NCBI GenBank assembly: GCA_022414725.1
Contig: CM039463.1
Coordinates: 89,278,323 to 89,342,322, forward strand
Length of the DNA: 64,000 nucleotides
Source: Microglena sp. YARC
Lineage: Eukaryota; Chlorophyta; Chlorophyceae; Chlamydomonadales; Chlamydomonadaceae
Direction of reading: 5' to 3'
Shown: positions 32,120 through 43,000 of the stretch, piece by piece
Position numbering within the stretch: the stretch's first letter is position 1
Layout: each line of letters begins with the position of its first letter
Program-made: the position numbers and the translations under genes
The notes under the pieces: generated by a model
Databases searched by the model: none
Told to the model about the DNA's origin: nothing
The model's input: only the letters and a program-made list of their open reading frames with translations

Positions 32120-33965
32120 CCCGAAGGGAGTTAAAGTAGTATCCCAAAAATACCAAGGAGTGTTATGTTCTCTTCACTTCAACAGAGCAGGTAGGAGAAT
32201 CAAATCCCCCCCCCCACCCCCACCCCACCCCACCCCACACACACAGACAAACCCACTCACACACACACACCCACATCATGAAGCAAAATTATTGCCGTTC
32301 AGCAAATCATTTGGGAATCGATTTTTCGAAGCACTTAGTACTTCCCAGTTAATAGCTGAGATTTGGCCTGAAGTTCCGAGATTTCTGAGAATCCTGGGAG
32401 AATTGTCATAACTTTGGCCTGGAAAAGTCGAGGTATGACCTATGACCTGTCGGCCTCGAATTCCAAATGATCCGCTGAATTGCTATAAAGAAAAACCTGG
32501 TGCAGGACAGTGTCGCTTTCATCTTACATCTTGCATCAAACCACTTGCCAACTAGGGGGTGCAATACTCATGCTCAGTGGGGGGTGACTGAGCAAGGGCA
32601 TGCCATGATGGGAGTGTGGGTGGGTGTGGGTCTGGGTGGTGGGGATGTGTGTGTGTGGGTGTGAGGGTATGGAGGTCGGGGTGGGGATGGGAGTGGGCAT
32701 GGGCACAGGTTTGGGCATGGGCAGGGATGGCAGTGTGATGATGAGGATATTTATGACGATGGGCTGTGGAACAGTAGTATTCACATTCCGGACCTTGTGG
32801 TGCACAGATGGCGATTTCTCGACACAAGCTTACAAAGCCCGGGGCTGTGATTTTGTTGACTACAGGTGCAGCTCCCGGTGCCGTGCTAAAGTTCTCGAAC
32901 ACTTGGTGAATGGACAGCTCAGTCACAACCATTTCAAACGGAGCACCTAACGCGACTTGTCCGTCCCGTGCAAATAAGAAACCTACTGTGCCCGTGACAA
33001 AGGACACATGTGAAGAAGTGGGATACACAGCACAGGCTAAGCGATACAAATGTGGATTAAGATGCAGCAGGGAGTAACACAGGAGCGAGAGAATAACACA
33101 GATGCGCCTGATGAAGAGAGGGCTCTTTTTCGTACTGATAAAACAGACGCTTGGTTGCTATATATACTGAGTCGCAGCTCTAGCAGTTGTAAGCTTTTCC
33201 ACTTGCCTTCCCGATGGCATGCAAGGAGAGGAGAGCAGGATGGGGAAATGTACATTTGTACCGTCAAGGACAGCAAGCGCCAACTCCTTTTTTTCTTGTC
33301 CAGTCGACCTTCTTCAATCTTAGTCTATTTCCCCAAGCATTGATTAGAAGCAAAATAATTGGTAAAAAAACAGCGGGGAACACCGGATGGTTACCGAGGC
33401 AAAGGTGATTTCCTTTCTGCTGATCTCGCCCCAGTTCCACCATAAATCTCTTTGTTAGGATGAAAGTAGCTTATTACTTTCATAATTGTTCCACTTGTGT
33501 CGTTTCAACATGCGCGATATCTCCCAGGCTTCTCTTTCGCTGGTGGATTAGCCCCTGTTCCTGATTTTGGAGATGCGAGTAAATCGCGGACATCTTTCTG
33601 CTGCTTTGTCCACCCCCCCGGAAACAGAATTACGTTGCTTCGCCACCCTAGCATGCAGTTGCATCTTCTAAATCCCTCTCCCCGATGATATTGCGCGTTG
33701 CGTCCTACAATCCATATTGGCTTGCCCTCCTGCTGCTGTGGAACCACATCAAGAACACATCTGCCGGTGCCATTTTGGCTTACTGCCCAAGCGAACAATC
33801 CATTCATTGCGCGAGTGCTATAATTCCTAACGCTTAGGTTTAAGGAAGCAGCGGCATTTCCACTGCATGCGGTATGTGCTCAGTATGGAGCACCCTCATT
33901 ATATGCATATAGGCATGCCATGCAAGCTGTCGATGCGCCTGACCCCCTTTTTCTCGCAACTCTTG
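32120..33965. other. Spacer between head-to-head genes; no confident gene
   Basis: Contains C-rich/(AC)n at 32205-32270, GTGGG-type simple repeats at 32605-32720, and small ORFs. Minus-strand 33807..33505 is open for 100 codons from an ATG (MNGLFAWA before a GTAAGC site) but has no recognisable motif. The space may hold the 5' exons and promoter of the minus-strand coiled-coil gene and the promoter or 5' exons of the USP gene. Confidence 0.4.
32838..33055 (-). CDS. Candidate upstream exon of the coiled-coil gene, unknown product
   Basis: A minus-strand open frame with non-repetitive, protein-like composition (VGFLFARDGQVALGAPFEMV, ELSIHQVFENFSTAPGAAPV, VNKITAPGF). It ends at a plausible donor TTT|GTAAGC near 32838. 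A 5' limit is uncertain: there is no ATG at the frame start, and cgcttag near 33038 could be an acceptor. With this donor the phase does not match exon A, so either another exon lies between or the model is wrong. Confidence 0.35.
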
Positions 33966-33968
33966 CAG

Positions 33969-34046
33969 ATGGCAGTGGCGCCGGTTGAAGACCCCTCCAA
34001 ACCTATAGGCCTTCAAAACCTCGGAAACACATGCTTCTTCAATGCT
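33969..34046 (+). CDS. USP exon 1 (catalytic Cys box)
   Basis: 26 codons, MAVAPVEDPSKPIGLQNLGN then TCFFNA, followed by GTAAGT. It is preceded by CCCCCTTTTTCTCGCAACTC and TTGCAG, a strong acceptor, so the ATG may be internal rather than the start. Confidence 0.85.
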
Positions 34047-37000
34047 GTAAGTGGTACACCCAGGCACGCTGGCAGAAGCTCCTGATATGCACATAATGGG
34101 GCTGCATATATGCATCCAATGGGCCCTGCTGGTGAAATGATTTTTGCCGGAAGCATTGCCTATTTAGAAGTGCCGGAAGCGCATGCGCGAAGCATAATTT
34201 AGCAGTTATCCAGTCTTGGGGCCCTGCTCGCGGAATGGTGTCTGCCTCTCTGCCGTGTGCATCGTGTATTCTGCAGCACAGTATGCGCGAGGCGGAAGTG
34301 CTTCTGTGCCTCGTCTGCTGTTTGCTGCTTGCCAACATCCCCATCCCAACCACACAACGCGATTAGTGCTAATGATAGAGAAGGAAGTGGAGATGTAGAT
34401 ATGCGCACTGCACGGATGCACGCGATAGCGCGATGCACGTCATGCTGGCAAGCTGTGCGTGTTTGTGTGCATTCGGGCATGTCCCCACCTCCAACCCAAC
34501 CAGACGCTGCAGTGCATGCACCTAGAAAAGGCCGGGTGTGTGTGTAGGCACACATGAAGCTAGTGCGCGATGCTCGTCGTGCCGGCAAGCTGCGCTTATT
34601 TCCCCACAAAGCACGGCTCCTCGAGAAAGTCCTGGGCGACGTAGATAATTATGTGCTCACAGGACTCGGATGCGCGATGCACTTCAAGCCCACAAGCAGC
34701 GCGTCTTTTCGAATGCACGGGTCCTGGACCGCACGTGTCACGCACGTAATGTCGGAGAAGCCCGTCTGTCCGACATGGCCCTAACTAGGGCCCTAGTCCA
34801 ACAGGTGTTGTCGTCTTGATGATCATGGTTGGTCTCCAAATGAGCACGCGGCTTGACGGGACGGACATATTTGCACACCAATGAGTGAGTACTACTGTAT
34901 TCGCACCTGAGGGCGTTGAACCGTTAGCTGAATACGATCCGTCCCCTCGTGCGATATCCACGAGGTGACGGAGGCCAGGGAGCATACCTACCAGGATTCT
35001 AACCTAGGACTTATGCGTGACAATTCTGACAGGGAGGCCAGCATGACCTCACTCTATCACTCCACTCTGGTGAACTGATTTACATTACCTTGTTGAGACA
35101 ACCTTGAATACCGTGTTCTACCATGTACATAGTGTACTGAACTTAGTTGAGGCCAGCCGCTCAGTAGATATGAACACTAGTCAACACTCTAATATGAATA
35201 TAAACACTCACTCTCCTCTCTGTGCCCTCCCTCCACATGCTCTCCACACTCCAAATGCTCCTGTCGAGTCCACCCTTATCTGCCCCCCCCCACCCCTCCC
35301 CCCCCACCCCACCCCCACCCCAACCCAGCCCAACCCAACTCAACCCAACCCAACCCAACCCAACCCAACCCAACCCAACCCAACCCAACCCAACCCAACT
35401 GCACACCGCAGGCACTCCAAATGCTCCTGTCATGTCCACCCTTATCTGTGCCCCCCAACCCAACTCAACCCAACCCAGCTGCACACCGCAGGCACTCCAA
35501 ATGCTCCTGTTATGTCCACCCTTATCTGTGCCCCCCAACCCAACTCAACCCAACCCAACTGCACACCGCAGGCACTCTAAATGCTCCTGTCATGTCCACC
35601 CTTATCTGTGCCCCCTAACCCAACCCAACCCAACCCAACCCAACTCAACCCAACCCAACCCCAGGCACTCCAAATGCTCCTGTCATGTCCACCCTTAACC
35701 AAGGAGCTGCTGGCGGTGACACAAAGGGTGAAGAATCCTCCAGTAGTCCCAGGGGAGGGCGGCCAAACGACAACTGTGGGAAAAGGACCTCTAGGGTTTG
35801 CCTTGCAGCAGGCTGTTATGCATGTTAATGGTAAGGAGGTGCAGGTGGGGGTGCAGGTTAGGGTTGTGAAGACAGAACTCCGTGCACATAATTATGTACA
35901 AATGGTCAGGAGGTGCAGGTTAGGGTTGTAAAAACAGAACTGCGTGCACGTAATATGTAAAAATGGCTAGGAGGTGTAGGTTGTCGTTACAGCAGGTCAT
36001 TATGCATGTGAATGATGAGGAGGTGCAGGTTAGGGTTATAAAAACATAACTTCGTGCAGATAATATGTAAAAATGGCTAGAAGGTGTAGGTTGTCGTTAC
36101 AGCAGGTCATTATGCATTTGAATGATGAGGAGGTGCAGGTTAGGATTTTAAAAACAGAACTCTGAGCACCTAAGTATGTATAAATGGCTAGGAGGTGTAG
36201 GTTGTTGTTACAGCAGGCTGTTGTGCATTTTAATGGTAATAAGGTGGAGTTCCATTTTAAAACGAGATTTTGTGCATCAGAAACTCGGTTTGATTATGCC
36301 CCACCCACCTACTCACCCACCCACCCCCTACTATCTCTGCCTTGCACCAGACTCAGTTTGATTGTACCCCTTTGATTCCTCTGCCTTGCACCAGAAATTC
36401 GGTTCAATTGTACCCATTCCACCCCCCCTACTATCTGTGCCTTGCACCAGAAACTCAGTTTGAGTGTACCCCTTTGATTTCTCTGCCTTGCACCATAAAC
36501 TCGGATTGATCGTACTCCCCCCCCCCACCCCACCCCACCCCACCCCTTCTATCTCTGCCTTGCACCAGACACTCAGATTGATTGTACCCACCCCCACCCC
36601 ACCCCCACCCACCATCCTTTCTCTGCCTTGCACCAGAAGCTCGGTTTGATTGTACTCACCCCACCCTCTCCTTTCTTTGCCGTGCACCAGACACTCGTAT
36701 GCCGAAGCGAAGTGGCGTCTACAACCCTCAAGCCTTGTTTGCGGCAGTATGCCGGCATGCACCCCAATTCAAAGTGAGGCCTGTTGGGTGAAATGGCTGG
36801 CTGGTCCTCTTATCTTGAGCCACTTCTTTTTTAGTTGTGAAAGTTATTTCACCCCAGGAGGTGGGTCTCCCGACGCAAACCAGCAACACCGAGGATTCAG
36901 TTTGAATGGTGTTGCCACTCCTACAACTAGTGAGAGCAGTACAGGACAGGTCCACCAGCACACAAAGGCAGTGCTTGTTAATGTGTGCAAGGCTTCTGAT

Positions 37001-40000
37001 GATATGGCAGGCAGCATTGTTGAGTGAAATGGCAGCCTGGTCCTCTTAGCTTCGAACTACCACAGGGGTAAACAAACCACTGCTTTTCTGGTAGTTTATT
37101 AGCAGAAAGTCTAATTAATTTTACACCACCTTAAAGCACCGCTGTTAAGCTTGCCTGCAAATGTATCCAAGCAAACCCAAGCATATCCAAGCATAATTAA
37201 GCATATCCAAGCATACCGTTGAAGCATACCTGCAAACGTATCCAAGCATATCTGCCAATTTTATGCTCATGAAGTGCCAAGTAAATCATAGTCAGATACG
37301 GTGGAATAGGCAGCACGAGCTGTGAGCGGTACATGCACTCCAGGACTGTTAACACACATGCATACATCTCAGTTGTGCCGACCTTGCTTTGCTTCTACTT
37401 TATATGCTACTGTATATGAGATCTGAGATTTCATGTATATGAGATCTGAGATTCAGTTATATGAGATTTGAGATTTCATGTATATCAGATATGAGACGCA
37501 TACATTTCAGTTGTGCCGACCTTGCTTTGCTCCTATCTCACACGCTGCAGGGGCAACAGCAACAGGATAGTCATGAGCTATTAAGAATCTTGATGGATGG
37601 CTTGGAGGTACGGTGCCTGTGTGGGTGGGTGGGTGGAAAAGTATGGCAGTCAGTACCTTTCCTAGGTCTACTAGTGTATTTGACGTGCATACCTGCACTG
37701 TTTCTTATCTGGGCTACGCGTAACAGCTTCTAGACAGCTCCTTCCCCCTGCCCTTGGACCAAACCTGAAGCCAGCTAGTGCGCCTGGAAGCTGGCATGAT
37801 GGACATTCCAATGCAGCTGCAAGCTTTGGGCTCAACTCAGTCGCTGGCTAATGGAGCTGGGTGGAAGGCACCACGCGACTGTCCGACCGACAACCGAGAC
37901 GAAGCCTGGCACGTCAGCCAACTAACTGGCTTCTGTCAGCTCCATTGTTGCCACCCGTTGTTCCGTTGCCAATACTCTCCGCCAATTTTCCGCGCCGCTT
38001 GCCTGTAGTCCTTGTCCCAGTCCTGCTTGAATGTATTTGATTGATCTATATTTATATGTTTATCTTGTATTTATATGTGTATAACTTATTTATATACAGT
38101 ATTATATTTGTTATTTATATTGTTTACATGATTGAATACATTAAATTGTATTTTATTTATATTTGTATACTTCAATTATATGAAATATTTATATTTGTTA
38201 TTTGTATTGTTTATATGTTTGAATACATTTAATTGTATGTATCTCCAATGGTGTATAATCCCCAAAACGCCCTAATTCAGGACAAGAGTGTGGGACAGAG
38301 CCGTACACACCCCAAAATGCTCGGAATCGAATTATGAGTAGATGGCGTTTCTCGAGAGTGTTTCAGCTAGACGCGCAGCTATTTTTTGTTCCGATGGGCA
38401 TTCTGTCACGAGCAGCCCAGGCCGGCAGGCAGTTGGCAGTACACGAGCTGTACAAAATATTTTGGGACAAATTCAATCCGCGTCAAATCGCGCGAGGTAT
38501 CGCGAAGCAAGTTTCCGCGGGGCGAAAGGCAAATCTAGCCTCTACCGCAAGGTCAGAGGCTGCGCTTTAGCTTGGCTTCTGAATAAACTGCAAAAGCAAC
38601 TCCACCTGCCATTTCGGCCTACACCAGCATTCAACCTGCCATTTCGGCCTATACCTGGAAAATCCCAAATCAAAATCTAACTTCAGATGTGGATGATTAA
38701 TGCAAAACAAAAAATTGGAAGTGGGATTTGAAATTTGAAACTTCAAAAATGTTCGGAAAGTGATTCCGCACCCTTTGCTGAAAAGACGAAGACACAAAAT
38801 GATGCTGTTGCGGCTGTGCAGCTTGTAACACAATTAGGCACTCGTAAATTGGCCCATAATGTGCAAATACTCAGTGATTTTTGGCTTTGTACAGACCCTA
38901 CGGCCTGCACAGTATATTCCACAACGTGCAGTGACAATGACTTGAAAGGGAAGATGTGAAAAAAGGCCTACCTAATACAATTTTCAAAAAAAAAACTGCT
39001 GTTGGCTTTTCAGTCCCACATTTTGTAAATCTTTCCTGAATTAGGGAACCCCATGGTGAAAAAAATAAAAGGTTTTACTTCATCTGGTTCACAAACCCTG
39101 AGCATACTCAAATCCAAGTATGAATATGTTGAGGTGATGTGGTTAAGCAACTTTGTAGCATTTTTTGTTTTCACTGGACTGGAGTCCATGGGTCAAAACG
39201 GTCTGTCCCAAAAGGGCAATAATTAGGCACCTATGGAGATATATTTTTAATTGATTAATATACAGTATTTATATTTGTTTTTTGTATTGCCTATATGCTT
39301 ACCTTTTATTTATGTATGTATGGAACCTGATGCACAGAGCGAGGAAAAGAGACTTTTGGAGTTGCAACGCCGGAGGGCCCAAAGCGACGCCGATGGAGAG
39401 AAGAGAGTGACTCGAAGAGCAGCAGCAGCTAAAGAGCAGCTAGAGTCTGTGGCTGCAACTCCTAGTGTCGCGAAGAATCAAACCATAAGCGGCGTGGCTT
39501 GCTCCTTGCATCCTATCTCCCTGACAGAGAAAGTCTTCGGGGGGACGCTGGCGTCCAAAGTGGAGTGTGGTGTATGTGGCCACCAATCAGTAAGTCATGA
39601 ATGAAATGTATTACTATGTATAAAAAAAAGTAAATAATAAATTCCCATTTAAGTAACAGAACAACAGGCAATCAGAGCACGAGGAAGAGTGGGTTGACTA
39701 CAGGCGCTCAAACTACCTAAAATAATGGTACAAATGACGAAGAGGAAAATGAAGAAATCACTTCACATGTGTAAGATCATTATCTCTCTCCTGCCACCCC
39801 CAGGGTGTGTGGGTGGGGTGGGGGGGGATGCTGGGGTGGAATGTATTAAAGAAGGTCCTTCCCCAATCTCTCCCTGCCCATGAGAAACAGTGTACCAACA
39901 CGACCATCCTTTATAACCCTATCTGATCTCGTGGCTTCAACTTTCCTGTCGGTAGGTCACATACGAGTCCTTCCGCAATCTCTTGCTCTCCATCAGAAAC

Positions 40001-43000
40001 ACTGCTCCAATGCGACCCTCCTGATATATACCTAAACAATCTCGTGGCTTTAACACTCCTCTCTGCAGGCTACTTACGAGACCATCCTCAATCTCTCCCT
40101 CCCCATCATAAACACAAACTACCAAGGCGACCATCCTGATCTAACCTGATCCAACCTGATCTAACCCTTTCTGATCTCGTGACTTCAACTCTCCTCTCTG
40201 CAGGTTACATAGGATTCCTTCCTTGATCTCTCCCTCCCCACCAGAAACAATCCACCAACGCAACCATCCTGATCTAACCTGATCTGACCTGACCTGATCC
40301 AACCCTATCTGATCTCGTTACTTCAACTCTCCTCTCTGCAGATTACGTATGAGTCCATCCTCAATCTCTCACACCCCATCAGGAACACTGTACCAAAGGA
40401 ACCATCCTGATCTAACCTGATCTAACCTGATCTAACCCTATCTGATCTCGTGAGTTCAACTCTCCTCTCTGCAGGTTACATACGAGTCCTTCCTCGATCT
40501 CTCCCTCCCCATTCCCCGGCACTCCACTGACATACGCGACTTGGTAGCCTCCACCAGCGGCCGACCAAGTGACAGCGAGCGCTTGCGCGGCAAGGCTGCC
40601 ACCGCACGCTCAGGCAAGATGGAGGAAGACCCTCGCGAGCCACGGCTGAGGAACGGCCCCTCGGCGCCGATGGCAAAACAGCCGTCAAAACAGGAGAGAA
40701 AACGCGGGTCTGTTAAGACTACAGCACAAGGCATACACGAGCCCAAGCGCAGAGTGGGAGGCCAGAAGCCAGCGGGGGTCAACAGCAGCAGTTGCAGTGG
40801 GGGTGGGGGAGAGAGTGGCAGTGAGAGTGACAGTGAAGGCAGCGAAAGCAAGAAGAACAGCCAGGCTGGCAGTAGGGGATGGCCAGCTAGCAGCGGACCC
40901 GGCAGTAGTTCTCAGGTCGGCAACGCTGCAAATACGCGGAGTAGTAATGATGCATCCACCATGCAGGTATTTAAACTTGAACTTGGGTATGCAACTTAGG
41001 CCAGGTTGGGCATGCCCCATCCTTTGAGGTGGTGGGATGGGGTGGGCTAGGGCGTGTGTGTGTGTGGGGGGGGGGGGGGGGGGGAAACAAACAAAAAACT
41101 ATTATAGGTGTCTAGAAATAACGTCTTGGTGCCCCTTGATTCAAACTAAAAAAACCAATCAATGTGCTGTCCTAGTCCCACGTCTTCCATGCAGGTATTC
41201 GAACGTGAACTTGGTTGTGTAGCTTCAGCCAGCAATTTTGTATACATGAATAATTAAATAAATAAATAGTACGCCTTATTATGAGGCGTGAGCTTGAGGG
41301 GGCCAGCCCGTTTGCTTACACTGGGTCCAACCGACAATAAGGGGGGGGTGGGGGGGGGGCTGTCATCCCCATGGAAGGATTTATGTTCAGTATACATTTG
41401 CATTTGCATCCTAGGGTTTATTGTTACCTTTTCCTGTCTTGCTGTTATTTTATCATTTAAATGTATGTTACAGTTTTTGCATCGTGTGTCGTGTGTTTTA
41501 TTGTTACCTTAACTTGTCTTCCTGCTGTTGTATTCCATTTTAGTATATGTTACAGTTACCTATAGTCCTTGGTCACTTGTCCTGCCTTTGCCCTGTATTT
41601 ACTCACTGTGCATTCAGCCTGCGGACCCATGGGGTAGTGTTTATAAGACTGTTGTCTGCACTTTTGATATTCAACCTGTATGTGCTCACTGTGCATTCAA
41701 CCTGCGGACCCATGGGGCACTGTTGAGAAGACTGCTGTCTGCTGCGTGAGCCGGTACACCATGGGCAGCAGACAACTAGAAAGGGTCTGATGGACAGGAG
41801 CACCACTCAGGAACAGCTCATCTTTGTTGGTCTCACGTTGCCTTGCCCACCGAGTTCTGTCCTGCCTATTCACCTGTATGTTCCATTAAACTGGAGTCCT
41901 TGGTTGGTTGTCCTACGTTTGCCCTTCCTTTGCACTGCATTCAACCTGGAGTCCTTGGTTGGTTGCCCTACATTTGCACTGCCTTCAACCTGGAGTCCTT
42001 GGTTGGTTGCCCTACATTTGCACTGCATTCAACCTGGAGTCCTTGGTTGGTTGCCCTACATTTGCACTGCATTCAACCTGGAGTCCTTGGTTGGTTGCCC
42101 TACATTTGCACTGCATTTAACCTGGAGTCCTTGGTTGGTTGCCCTACATTTGCACTGCCTTCAACCTGGAGTCCTTGGTTGGTTGCCCTACATTTGCACT
42201 GCATTCAACCTGGAGTCCTTGGTTGGTTGCCCTACATTTGCACTGCATTCAACCTGGAGTCCTTGGTTGGTTGCCCTACATTTGCACTGCCTTCAACCTG
42301 GAGTCCTTGGTTGGTTGCCCTACATTTGCACTGCATTTAACCTGGAGTCCTTGGTTGGTTGCCCTACATTTGCACTGCATTCAACCTGGAGTCCTTGGTT
42401 GGTTGCCCTACATTTGCACTGCCTTCAACCTGGAGTCCTTTGTTGGTTGCCCTACATTTGCACTGCCTTCAACCTGGAGTCCTTTGTTGGTTGCCCTACA
42501 TTTGCACTGCCTTCAACCTGGAGTCCTTGGTTGGTTGCCCTACATTTGCACTGCCTTCAACCTGGAGTCCTTGGTTGGTTGCCCTACATTTGCACTGCCT
42601 TCAACCTGGAGTCCTTGGTTGGTTGCCCTACATTTGCACTGCATTCAACCTGGAGACCTTGGTTGGTTGCCCTACATTTGCATTGCCTTCAACCTGGAGT
42701 CCTTGGTTGGTTGCCCTACATTTGCACTGCCTTCAACCTGGAGTCCTTGGTTGGTTGCCCTACATTTGCACTACCTTCAACCTGGAGTCCTTGGTTGGTT
42801 GCCCTACATTTGCACTGCCTTCAACCTGGAGTCCTTGGTTGGTTGCCCTACATTTGCACTGCCTTCAACCTGGAGACCTTGGTTGGTTGCCCTACATTTG
42901 CACTGCCTTCATCCTGGTGACACATGGTGCATTGTTGGTAAGACTCTTGTTCAGTTACCATCAATGCTCACCTTACCACGATGTGGCAACATGTAACACC

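Noticed and set aside
34950..35060. tRNA or SINE suggested by AGGTTAGAATCCTGG on the minus strand
   Set aside because: The single weak B-box match lies in otherwise unstructured intron sequence.
41790..42996. Trp/Leu/Cys-rich ORFs in three plus frames
   Set aside because: Artefacts of the 44-bp minisatellite in USP intron 6.
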